Origin: Planctomycetales bacterium
Lineage (GTDB): Bacteria > Planctomycetota > Phycisphaerae > SM23-33
Direction of reading: 5' to 3'
NCBI GenBank assembly: GCA_030612725.1
Contig: JAUWNJ010000009.1
Location: 1-64,000 of the forward strand
Length of the DNA stretch: 64,000 bases
A program made the translations under genes and the position numbers. Shown here in pieces: positions 1-7,633 of this stretch. Position 1 is the stretch's first letter. Every line of letters starts with the position of its first letter. The notes beneath the pieces are model-generated. The model saw only the letters and a list, made by a program, of their open reading frames with translations, was not told the origin of the DNA and searched no databases.

Positions 1-597
1 CGTAACGTCCTTGACCAACTTGCCGCCGAGTTGAACAATCTCGCCCGTCGGCGTTACAACCTCCAGGCCGGTTACGTATCTACCGGTTACGCCGTACTTT
101 ACAGCCTTTCCGCCGCCGGCGTTCTCTGCCACGTTTCCGCCGATGTAACACGTCTCCAAACTCATCGGATAGCCCGCATAAAACAACCCGTCGTCGTGGA
201 TAAGGTCGTTGATTTCGTTGGTTACAACGCCCGGCTCGACGGTGATCATCATGTTCGCGCGATCGATTTCGATGACCTTGTTCATCCGGTCGGTCAGCAG
301 TACGATCCCGCCTGCCAACGGAACCGCCCCACCGCTCAAGCCGCTGCCCGCCCCGCGAGGCGTAACGGCAATGTGCTCGCGGTTGGCGAGTTTCATAATG
401 GCGGCGATTTCATCAGCCGTCCGAGGCCGGGCCGCTACTTCAGGCATGTGGGCGTAGCGTTCTTCAGCCACCTCGTCGTGCGAGAAGGCATGGAGTTTCT
501 CATCATCACCGAAAATGACATATTTCTCGCCGACGATTTTTCTCAACTCTTCGACGATTTCAGAAGTTACCGGATTGTATTGAGTCTTGGGCGTCAT
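1..597 (-). CDS. glcD: FAD-binding oxidase, GlcD-like (N-terminal part, runs off the window)
   Basis: The minus strand reads an open frame of 199 codons from the ATG at 597 to the window edge. It begins MTPKTQYNPVTSEIVEELRK and contains PRGAGSGLSGGAVP, the FAD pyrophosphate-binding loop of PCMH-type flavin oxidases, then NVAENAGGGKAVKYGVTG and GLEVVTPTGEIVQLG, which are hallmarks of the GlcD/D-lactate dehydrogenase subfamily. Members oxidise 2-hydroxy acids such as glycolate or D-lactate, often with a GlcF iron-sulfur partner. The C-terminal half and any partner gene lie outside the window, so the substrate cannot be assigned. A remnant of the same N-terminus lies just upstream at 743-820. 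Confidence 0.88.
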   Translation of the reverse strand, partial: MTPKTQYNPVTSEIVEELRKIVGEKYVIFGDDEKLHAFSHDEVAEERYAHMPEVAARPRTADEIAAIMKLANREHIAVTPRGAGSGLSGGAVPLAGGIVLLTDRMNKVIEIDRANMMITVEPGVVTNEINDLIHDDGLFYAGYPMSLETCYIGGNVAENAGGGKAVKYGVTGRYVTGLEVVTPTGEIVQLGGKLVKDVT

Positions 598-611
598 AAG
601 CAGATTGATTC

Positions 612-676
612 GACGCAGAGGTACAGAAGTATAAAACGGAAAAATCCTTTTCTTTTAATCTCTGTACCTCTGCGTC
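612..676. repeat. Hairpin repeat with 16-bp perfect arms
   Basis: GACGCAGAGGTACAGA at 612-627 is repeated as its exact reverse complement at 661-676 around a 33-base AT-rich loop. It lies 15 bases upstream of the glcD start, between the gene and the remnant duplicate of its 5' end. It may be a small dispersed palindromic element or a structured leader. There is no poly-T tail typical of a terminator in the glcD direction. Confidence 0.7.
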
Positions 677-742
677 CCCGCCTGCCATCCTTGTTCTTTT
701 CAGTGGGCGGGCAGGTCTGTGTCGCTATTTTTTTCTGTTTCT

Positions 743-820
743 TTAGTTTTTTTTCTCAGTAAGTTCCGCTACGATTTCATTTGTTACCGGATTGTATTGA
801 GTCTTGGGAATCTGCTTTAC
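743..820 (-). pseudogene. Remnant duplicate of the glcD N-terminal codons
   Basis: Read on the minus strand this stretch encodes VKQIPKTQYNPVTNEIVAEL and then TEKKN and a stop. The gene at 597 starts MTPKTQYNPVTSEIVEEL, so PKTQYNPVT-EIV-EL is shared, and 25 bases (ttaccggattgtattgagtcttggg on +, in part) are identical in the two copies. No start codon is visible in frame, and the frame stops after about 25 codons. It looks like what is left of a tandem duplication, or of the original gene start before a rearrangement. Confidence 0.6.
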
Positions 821-834
821 ATCTCTGAAATTCC

Positions 835-886
835 GTACGACCGTACAATAAATATATACTCCCGGCACGTCTGATGCCTGTATAAT
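835..886 (+). promoter_or_regulatory. Possible alr promoter with short palindrome
   Basis: TATAAT at 881-886 lies only 11 bases before the alr ATG and no Shine-Dalgarno sequence is visible, so the transcript could be leaderless or nearly so. Upstream, GTACG-AC-CGTAC at 835-846 is a perfect palindrome that could be an operator. No good -35 match is seen at the usual spacing, so the assignment is weak. Confidence 0.3.
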
Positions 887-897
887 TTTCTCCCATT

Positions 898-2016
898 ATG
901 AATGATTATTTACGAGCGGACATTTCGGCTTCGGCAATTCAACACAACATCGGCGTGGTTCAAGGCCTGCTGAGCAGCGGCGTAGGTCTTTGTCCGGTCG
1001 TAAAGGCGAATGCCTACGGACACGGAATCGATCAGGTTCTCGGCGTTCTTGGTTCGGTTGCCGACATGCTGGCAGTGGCGACGGGCGCTGAAGCGATGAC
1101 GCTGCGGGAATCAGTATGGGAAAAACCTGTACTGATTTTCGCAACGACTACCGCCGCCAAGGCTGAAGAACTAATCGAACTTATCGTCAACGACGTAACA
1201 CTGACAGTTACCAGTCTTGATGAACTGTCCCTGTTGGCTGAAGCGGCGGGTAAGGCCCGCCGACCGGCCGGTATGCACATCAAGATAGATACCGGAATGA
1301 ACCGAAGCGGCGTATCGGCTGGGCAGGCGGCACAGTTGGTTTCAGCCGCCAGGGAATCCGAACAGGTGAACCTTACCGGTATCTACACGCATTTCGCATG
1401 TGCCGATGATACGGACAAGACCTCAACACTAGAGCAGTTCCGGCTGTTTATGCAGACAGTTGACGAGTGTGGCGGACGCAGCGGGCTTACGCTGCACGCT
1501 GCCAACTCGGCTGCGACGATTGACCTTCCCGAAACGCATCTGGACATGGTTCGCACGGGCCTGGCGCTGTATGGGTATAATCCGTGCGAAGAATCGCCCA
1601 ACGCCCTTTCTCTGAAACCCGCCCTCCGCCTGACCGGTCCGATAGTGCAGATAAAGGACGTCCGGGCGGGTTCATCCACCGGTTACGGGCTGACCTGTAC
1701 TTTTGATAAGGACGCCCGCGTCGCGCTGGTCCCGGCAGGATACGCCGACGGGTATCCCCGAAGCCTGTCCAACGTCGCCTCAATGCGCGTCCGTGGCTGT
1801 GATTGTCCCGTTCGCGGACGTGTCAGTATGGACCAGACCGTCATTGAGATAACCGACGTTCCTGATGCCGCCGTCGGCGATGAGGTCGAAATTATCTCGA
1901 CCGACCCGGATGCTCCAAACAGCGCAGAGAACCTCGCCCGACAGGCCGGCACCATCCCCTACGAAATCCTCTCCCGCTTGGGAACTAATCGGATTAAGCG
2001 GGTGATTGCGGATTGA
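898..2016 (+). CDS. alr: Alanine racemase
   Basis: This PLP enzyme interconverts L- and D-alanine in the cytoplasm to supply D-Ala for peptidoglycan. The 372-residue length is typical. PVVKANAYGHG (about residues 33-43) holds the PLP-binding lysine. TGMNRSGV, VPAGYADGYPRSLSN and RGRVSMDQTVIEITD are conserved family blocks, and STGYGLTCTF carries the catalytic tyrosine of the C-terminal beta domain. The gene stands alone, divergent from the glcD-like gene and convergent with the GNAT-oxidoreductase gene. No ribosome-binding site is evident, but the start agrees with the family N-terminus (ADISASAIQHNI). Confidence 0.97.
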   Translation: MNDYLRADISASAIQHNIGVVQGLLSSGVGLCPVVKANAYGHGIDQVLGVLGSVADMLAVATGAEAMTLRESVWEKPVLIFATTTAAKAEELIELIVNDVTLTVTSLDELSLLAEAAGKARRPAGMHIKIDTGMNRSGVSAGQAAQLVSAARESEQVNLTGIYTHFACADDTDKTSTLEQFRLFMQTVDECGGRSGLTLHAANSAATIDLPETHLDMVRTGLALYGYNPCEESPNALSLKPALRLTGPIVQIKDVRAGSSTGYGLTCTFDKDARVALVPAGYADGYPRSLSNVASMRVRGCDCPVRGRVSMDQTVIEITDVPDAAVGDEVEIISTDPDAPNSAENLARQAGTIPYEILSRLGTNRIKRVIAD

Positions 2017-2064
2017 TCATATTCCAGATAATCAAGTGTTCCGTTCCCTTATTCCCGGCCTGAC

Positions 2065-3771
2065 CTATGCGTCGATGAGACGGAACGGATCGGCAGGGTC
2101 GGGGCGTGCCCGGTCGGCCCGACAGGAATCCCTGTCGCCTTCCAGACGCAGGTCCGGAACGTTTATCGGTTGAGCGCCGGTGATGCTGGAGCGGTAGGCC
2201 AGTATCCCCGGTAGCGTCATGTCGGAGGCCTCGTACACGTCCACGGGCATGACCAAGCCGTTGGCAAGGGACTCGATCCAGTATTCCATCACCCGCTCAT
2301 CCGACCCGCCGTGCCCGACGGTTGTGAGGTCTCTGCCGTCGCGCCCGGTCGGGCGGTATGACGTCGGCCCGAAGGCGCACCGCTCACGCTCGAAGGCGTG
2401 CTTGTTGCGACTGTCGTAGAGACGAACCTTATCGACCCATTGGTCCATCGTTTCCAGCGTGGCCTTTGTTCCGTAGTAGCAGATCCAATGGCTTTCCGGC
2501 TTACGAATGACTGAAAAGTGGCTGAGGATTCGTATCACACCTCCGCCGGAGCACTGGATCAGCATCGCCCCGGCGTCCATGCCGCCCTGCGTGCCTTCAA
2601 TCTTGCTCCCGGTGTGCATGCCTACGACGAGACTGGGCCGGCAGCCGCAGGCCCGGAGAATCGGACCCAACTGGTGCGTGCAATAGAAGATCGGCGGCTG
2701 CCAACTGCGCCAGTATCGCTTGCCGTCGCGCAGCAGAAGATCCCGCACGTCGTGGATGTAGTCTCCCTCGGCGTACTGCATCTCGCCGAGCACGCCCGTG
2801 AAGGCAAGGTATGTCAGTTCCTTCATCCGGTTGTTGTACATTGAGTTCTCGGCCATCATGTAGGCCCGGCGGGTCTTTTCGACTGCCTCGACCAGGGCGA
2901 CGCCTTCGGCGGGGGTGTGAAAGGCCGTTACCTCGCTGAGAACGTCCTTGCCGGCGCGCATCGCCGCAATCGCGTCGCCTGCGTGGTTGGGACAGTCGCT
3001 GGCGACGATGACGGCGTCGATGTCGGAATCCAGCAGGGCCTCGTAGCGGCTCTCGACCTTTGCATCGGCGAATTTCTCGGTGAATGACCGGCGGACATCC
3101 TCGAACGTGTCGCAGCCGAGGACCACGGTCCCGGCGGGACTGGCGTCGGCGTGGACGGCGATCGTCGCCCCGCGCCGCAGCCCCAACACGCCGACTTTTA
3201 CCGGCCCGCCACGCCCGGAAAACTTCAGCGGTCCGCATTTGCCGGAAAGTTCCTTGAAAACCGCTTCCCATCTCGCGGCGTGGTCTTCGCCCCGCACGAA
3301 CCGCATCGGCCGGAAGCCCAGTTGCAAATAGACCACGATAGCCGGGATGCGGTGATCATCGGTCTTCAAAACGACCTCACCCTCGCCCCGCCGGCCGAAG
3401 TAGTTCAGCGCGGCCTGGCAGAGGAGATTGCCTAAGCCCGCGCCCTTTGCCTCAGACCTGGCGGCGAGCATGTCCACCAACGGGCGAGGACGCCCAAACG
3501 CCGACAACCACGACGCAGAGGCCGTCGCCAGCGGTTGATTCGTCCCGGCGTCGAAGGCCAGGAATACCCCTTCCGGGTCGAATCGGGGCCGGCCGGCGAA
3601 GTATTCGCGAACTTTGGTAACGTCGTAGTTACCGCCAAGGTCGGTGGTATTGACGATGTCGGCCCAAGCCTGCTCATCGCCATCGCGAAATGTCCGCAGC
3701 ACGATACCCTCCGGCGCTGCCGGGGGTCCGACCGAGCCGAAATCCGAATGAACCATCATCAACGGCTGCAT
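2065..3771 (-). CDS. GNAT acetyltransferase-Gfo/Idh/MocA oxidoreductase fusion
   Basis: Two domains share one 568-residue chain. Residues about 23-160 have a GNAT fold: a central strand with GVFLAFDAGTNQPLATAS, an acetyl-CoA loop-like EAKGAGLGNLL and YLQLGFRP near the end. Residues about 190-540 are Gfo/Idh/MocA-like: KVGVLGLRRGATI in the nucleotide-binding position, then DIDAVIVASDCPNHAGDAIAAMRAG and VLSE in place of the usual CEKP. Members are NAD(P)-dependent sugar or cyclitol oxidoreductases. The glycine-rich loop is atypical (GLRRGA), so cofactor binding is uncertain. It is the last gene of the minus-strand cluster starting at 8974 and may act on the same substrate. The domain assignment is firm, the reaction unknown. 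Confidence 0.8.
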   Translation of the reverse strand: MQPLMMVHSDFGSVGPPAAPEGIVLRTFRDGDEQAWADIVNTTDLGGNYDVTKVREYFAGRPRFDPEGVFLAFDAGTNQPLATASASWLSAFGRPRPLVDMLAARSEAKGAGLGNLLCQAALNYFGRRGEGEVVLKTDDHRIPAIVVYLQLGFRPMRFVRGEDHAARWEAVFKELSGKCGPLKFSGRGGPVKVGVLGLRRGATIAVHADASPAGTVVLGCDTFEDVRRSFTEKFADAKVESRYEALLDSDIDAVIVASDCPNHAGDAIAAMRAGKDVLSEVTAFHTPAEGVALVEAVEKTRRAYMMAENSMYNNRMKELTYLAFTGVLGEMQYAEGDYIHDVRDLLLRDGKRYWRSWQPPIFYCTHQLGPILRACGCRPSLVVGMHTGSKIEGTQGGMDAGAMLIQCSGGGVIRILSHFSVIRKPESHWICYYGTKATLETMDQWVDKVRLYDSRNKHAFERERCAFGPTSYRPTGRDGRDLTTVGHGGSDERVMEYWIESLANGLVMPVDVYEASDMTLPGILAYRSSITGAQPINVPDLRLEGDRDSCRADRARPDPADPFRLIDA

Positions 3772-3954
3772 GGAAAAACTCCTTGCCTGCCAAAACGAGA
3801 CGGTGGGGATAGACCACCTGACCTGATTCCCGGCGGTTATCTACCCAGTCGGGGGCGCCGCGTCAATACCTTCGGGAAAATTTTCCACCGACTCCCATGC
3901 GGCAATCGTAGGGCAGGAGGGATTACCGCCTTTTTCAACTGCATCTTTTCGTTA

Positions 3955-5067
3955 TCAAACTCGAACAGGATAGGCTCCATACTCTCTGCATGCCTTAATC
4001 ATCTCGATCCAGTTATCCGATATTTTTTTCGGTATCGGAGATTCATAAAAGGATGCGCACGGCATCAACATATACCCCCCTCCTTCAGCGGCATTCCGAA
4101 TACATTCTTTGACGCGCTGCCTGACCTCTTCGGCTGAATAACTGCGCAGTTCGTCATACTGGATATTGCCCACCAGGCACATCCTGTGTCCTACCCGTTT
4201 CTTTGCGTCGGACAATATCACGTCTCCGATCGGCGGCGGCTCTAAAGGGTTAAGCGCGTCTGCGCCCATATCGGCGAACTTTTCCAGAAAATTGTTCACC
4301 TTTCCATGAGAATGAAGGTGGACGAGGTGGCCTTTGCTGTGAATCCTTTCGATGAGTTCGGTAACGTGGGGGACCACAAACTCATCGAAGTCTTTCGGCG
4401 ACATCAGAGGTGGTATCATCCGCTCCGGGCCGTTGATGTAATAGACCGGGCCGACATCGTTTTCCAAAAGATAATCTATCCCATCCACAATCCGCTGGTG
4501 GGCGACATTTACCAGTTCCCTGATGGTGTCCCGTTCGGTGATTGTCCAGAGAGCACAGGTCTCCTGGTTAACACGGCCCAGCGCGGAGGTTGAGGACATA
4601 AAAGCCACTTCTACCAGTGCTTTTTCGCCCCACGTATCCCTTAGCCTGAAGAACTCGCCCAAGTCAGGCCTCCACGGTGAATACGGAACCGAAAGCACTT
4701 TTTCAACGTCTTCTTTGGTCTCGATAAGGTACTTTATCGTTCCCATTAATCTTCCGGTTTCCCTGATTTCCACCAGGTCGCCTTTTGGAGTCTCAAATGT
4801 TATTTCAATTCTTTCGTTTCCTGAAGAATCGACAAAAAGCCTTTTTCGGTGCTTCGGTTCGGCGTCAGAGAAAATAAACCCGCCGGGGAACCACCATTGG
4901 TAGCAAATATCCCCATATTCACTGACGCAGTCGCGGATTTGGCTGTAACTCGGATCTTTATTTATAAAATCTCCACTCTCACAGACACCGGCGATGTAAG
5001 TTATGACAGGCACTCTATCCGGCTGGCCTGATCTGAGTGCGGTCAGAATTCGCTCTCGAGAAGTCAT
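3955..5067 (-). CDS. Uroporphyrinogen decarboxylase-fold methyltransferase-like protein
   Basis: The 370-residue protein starts MTSRERILTALRSGQPDRVPV, the N-terminal signature of the UroD/MtaA/CmuA superfamily. In that family, proteins beside MttB homologues usually move methyl groups between corrinoid proteins and coenzyme M or tetrahydrofolate. The zinc site of MtaA-type enzymes is His-x-Cys plus a later Cys. Here the first pair reads HLHSHGKV, with His where Cys is expected, while a Cys is kept in LMPCASFYES. It is therefore a divergent member, distinct from the canonical copy at 9161. It lies downstream of the lipoprotein gene in the same orientation. True haem-pathway UroD activity is unlikely. 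Confidence 0.8.
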   Translation of the reverse strand: MTSRERILTALRSGQPDRVPVITYIAGVCESGDFINKDPSYSQIRDCVSEYGDICYQWWFPGGFIFSDAEPKHRKRLFVDSSGNERIEITFETPKGDLVEIRETGRLMGTIKYLIETKEDVEKVLSVPYSPWRPDLGEFFRLRDTWGEKALVEVAFMSSTSALGRVNQETCALWTITERDTIRELVNVAHQRIVDGIDYLLENDVGPVYYINGPERMIPPLMSPKDFDEFVVPHVTELIERIHSKGHLVHLHSHGKVNNFLEKFADMGADALNPLEPPPIGDVILSDAKKRVGHRMCLVGNIQYDELRSYSAEEVRQRVKECIRNAAEGGGYMLMPCASFYESPIPKKISDNWIEMIKACREYGAYPVRV

Positions 5068-5115
5068 TCACGTTCCTCCCGTTTCTGGAAAGTATAACCC
5101 CACGTTTCCCATGTT

Positions 5116-6045
5116 TTAAGGTTTCGGCAGGAAGCGGTTCAGCGGTTCTGTTGAGGGGGACTTTGCCTCGATGATATGCCACGACTCATTCCACCTGTTG
5201 GACCCGTCCGGCAGGACCGGCCGACACGGGCCTACCAATTCGACCTCGACGAGTTTATCGCTCAGTGCAAAATACAGTTCGACGGCGGATTCGCCCGTCG
5301 GCCTGGCGGCGTCGGCGTCCGTACCGGCGCGCACGAACCAATATCCCTTGTTCCACACCGCCACCACCGGCGCCGCGTCGATGAACACCTTTCCGACACC
5401 CTTTATCTTGTTGGTGTCGATCAAGAGCCACTTACCGTGTTCTGTGCCGGCGGCCTTGAATTCCCGGAGCAGTTTCTCGGGGCTGCTTCGGGTCCGGCCT
5501 TTAGGTACGGCCACGATACAACCGGACGGGGCTGCCATCAGACACCATCCTGCAGCCTGCGGCGGCTTTGGTCCGGTCGGAAGGAGCGTTATCGTCAATC
5601 TCAGCGTTCCGTCGGCGTCGAGTGAAATGCTTTTTTCCTCGCGCATCTCCAGCCTCATCTTCGGACTGACAGCGCGGAGGTGGTCTGCCCCTGCCGAGAG
5701 CACCTTCATCGGGCCACGATCCATCGCCGGTTCCGGCGGCCAGGCGTCAAGCCGACCGTCAGGCCCCACCCAGCAGGACTGCGGAGCTACCCACGTATAG
5801 GAACCACCGCGGAAGACATATCCGTCCGGATCGGGCGGCTGGAAGAGGTTGGGGGTCGTGTACAGGAGGTTTTCCCCGCCGACAGGACCAAAGTGGATTA
5901 TCCGATCCGTCTGCGGATCATAGACGACGAAAGTGCCGCCGCGGGACAGTTCGATAAGAGACCGCCCGCCCTGACTGCAACCAACCAACAGTAAAGCCGC
6001 AGCAGCAACCGATACGAACAGGCATTTCAGATAAACGTCAGACAT
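5116..6045 (-). CDS. Predicted lipoprotein of the methyltransferase cluster
   Basis: The first 24 residues form a signal peptide ending in a lipobox (LLLVGC), so the mature protein would be lipid-anchored at Cys23. The rest of the 309 residues contains YDPQTDRIIHFGPVGGENLLY, resembling DUF4380-type proteins that are often found near carbohydrate genes in planctomycetes and Bacteroidota; I hold that family link loosely. An AGGGA ribosome-binding site precedes the ATG at 6045. Position inside the minus-strand cluster suggests an envelope role in binding or modifying the cluster's substrate. Confidence 0.65.
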   Translation of the reverse strand: MSDVYLKCLFVSVAAAALLLVGCSQGGRSLIELSRGGTFVVYDPQTDRIIHFGPVGGENLLYTTPNLFQPPDPDGYVFRGGSYTWVAPQSCWVGPDGRLDAWPPEPAMDRGPMKVLSAGADHLRAVSPKMRLEMREEKSISLDADGTLRLTITLLPTGPKPPQAAGWCLMAAPSGCIVAVPKGRTRSSPEKLLREFKAAGTEHGKWLLIDTNKIKGVGKVFIDAAPVVAVWNKGYWFVRAGTDADAARPTGESAVELYFALSDKLVEVELVGPCRPVLPDGSNRWNESWHIIEAKSPSTEPLNRFLPKP

Positions 6046-6129
6046 CGGTCCCTATTCTGGCCGCCCAGCCGGGCTGTGTCAATGCACAGTGAGTAAAACT
6101 GATTTATCACAACAATGCGGAGAATGATT

Positions 6130-6867
6130 TTACACTTCCACGTTTATCAACTCGGCGATGTTCTTACAGAGGATTCTTTCTCTCTCTGCCTCGGAAATGT
6201 CCAGGGAATTGACCTTGGCGAGTTCGTAGTTTATGGCGTATGGATAGGCGCATGGGAAATCGGAGCCGAAGATGACCCTCTCGGCGCCGAGTTCTTTTAC
6301 CATCCTCCTCATTCCCGCCAGGGGATTTCCGCAGGACAGGAGGGTGATGTTGTCGCATCTCTTTGCGGCACGGATAGCGTCGGCCCAGTAATTGGCGCTT
6401 CCGGCGTGCGTAAGCACCAATTTCAGGCGAGGGAGGTTCCTGGCGACCAGCGCAGCCGAGGACGGGGTCGAATGCGCCGAGGTCGAAGCACAAACGAACA
6501 CCGGGATATCAAGCGACTGGGCCTCCTCCAGCACAGCCATCGCGTCATCACCGGCCAAACGGAAGGCCTGAGCGCCCGGAGCGAGTTTCAGACCCACCAT
6601 GTGCTTTTCCGTGATCGCCCACCTGAGGTTCTCGACCGCTTCGGATCCCATCGCCGGACTGACGGTAGCCACCGGATACATAAAACCGGGATACTTCTCG
6701 GCAAAGGTCGCCAGGTCCTCGTTGGGCTGACGACTGTTGTGGCTGTTGGGGCCGAAGCCCGGACCGAAAGCAACTATCTTTTCCACTCCCAGGGATTGGG
6801 CGTATCTGATGCCTTCTTCATTACGCTCGTGCTGGAAGTCCCAATGTGTATGCGCGTCGAATATCAT
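6130..6867 (-). CDS. Amidohydrolase 2 family metal-dependent hydrolase (first of two)
   Basis: The 245-residue TIM-barrel protein has the metal-ligand pattern of the amidohydrolase-2/ACMSD group: DAHTHWDF at the N-terminus, a GLKLAPGAQAF block, LKLVLTHAGSANYW and a late FGSDFPCAYP aspartate. Members hydrolyse or decarboxylate cyclic amides, esters, lactones and aromatic acids. Its start lies two bases from the stop of the paralogous gene at 6870-7616, so the two are translationally coupled and probably act on related intermediates. The substrate is unknown. Confidence 0.85.
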   Translation of the reverse strand: MIFDAHTHWDFQHERNEEGIRYAQSLGVEKIVAFGPGFGPNSHNSRQPNEDLATFAEKYPGFMYPVATVSPAMGSEAVENLRWAITEKHMVGLKLAPGAQAFRLAGDDAMAVLEEAQSLDIPVFVCASTSAHSTPSSAALVARNLPRLKLVLTHAGSANYWADAIRAAKRCDNITLLSCGNPLAGMRRMVKELGAERVIFGSDFPCAYPYAINYELAKVNSLDISEAERERILCKNIAELINVEV

Positions 6868-6869
6868 TC

Positions 6870-7616
6870 TTAAACCTCCCCGAGTAATTGTTCCGCATTC
6901 CGGCCTAATATCTTATCCATGTCCTCGTCGGAAATATCGAGACTTCTCAATTTGTCCAGTTCTATCGCCATATCCGAGGCAGGGCTGTCTGAACCGAAGA
7001 GGACTTTCCCGGAATCGAGACCGACGGCCATCTTGAGAAAGTCGTCAAACAGGGCAAGCGCGCTTGCGGTAAGCGAAGTTTCCAGGAACAGGTTATCAGC
7101 CATACCGGAGACCTTTATGGTGTCGGCCATATACTCATAATTGAATCCCATGTGCCCCATGATTATGGGGACATCGCTGAACCGGCCTGCGAGGTCCAAT
7201 ATCTGAAAGGGAAGGGAATAGACGGGGGTTCCACAATGGGTATAGACAAGGGCGTGATGCTCTCCTGCGATTTCCATCAGGGGATAGACTATCTCGTCGT
7301 TGATCATGAAGCCCTGGAGGTTGGGATGGAATTTCAGGCCTCGCAGCCCCTCGCCCAGGAATTTCCCGGCCATATCCAGTGCCTGCCGCCCGAACCAGGG
7401 ATTGAACGAGCCGAACCCCACAAGCCTGTCGGGAAATTCATTTACCGCATCGAGGATGTATTGATTCGCTTCGGCGTTATAGACGGTTATGCCTTCCTCG
7501 ACAGGGCAGACCACGGCCTTGTCCACCCCGCAGTCGTCCATTTTTTTGATGAGATCGCCGGGCTTAAGCGACTTGCGCACGCCCTTTCCGATGTGGCAGT
7601 GGAAATCGATTATCAT
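6870..7616 (-). CDS. Amidohydrolase 2 family metal-dependent hydrolase (second of two)
   Basis: This 248-residue paralogue begins MIIDFHCHIGKG (metal-binding HxH), followed by GLRGLKFHPNLQGF, YTHCGTP, PIIMGHMGFNYEY and LFGSDSPAS, so every expected metal-site block is present. It is 17 bases downstream of the MttB-like gene and two bases upstream of its sister gene. The operon order, methyltransferase then two hydrolases, fits stepwise breakdown of a methylated compound, but the compound cannot be named from the sequence. Confidence 0.85.
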   Translation of the reverse strand: MIIDFHCHIGKGVRKSLKPGDLIKKMDDCGVDKAVVCPVEEGITVYNAEANQYILDAVNEFPDRLVGFGSFNPWFGRQALDMAGKFLGEGLRGLKFHPNLQGFMINDEIVYPLMEIAGEHHALVYTHCGTPVYSLPFQILDLAGRFSDVPIIMGHMGFNYEYMADTIKVSGMADNLFLETSLTASALALFDDFLKMAVGLDSGKVLFGSDSPASDMAIELDKLRSLDISDEDMDKILGRNAEQLLGEV

Positions 7617-7633
7617 AATTCGCTCCTGCTGTT

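Noticed and set aside
31..762. Plus-strand open frame of 243 codons at the window start
   Set aside because: It is antisense to the GlcD-like gene, whose minus-strand translation has unmistakable FAD-binding motifs, and it continues through the hairpin and AT-rich gap.
3955..5067. Haem-pathway uroporphyrinogen decarboxylase (hemE)
   Set aside because: The N-terminus, metal-site segment and neighbours fit the methyltransferase branch of the superfamily. The substrate-binding pattern of HemE is not seen.
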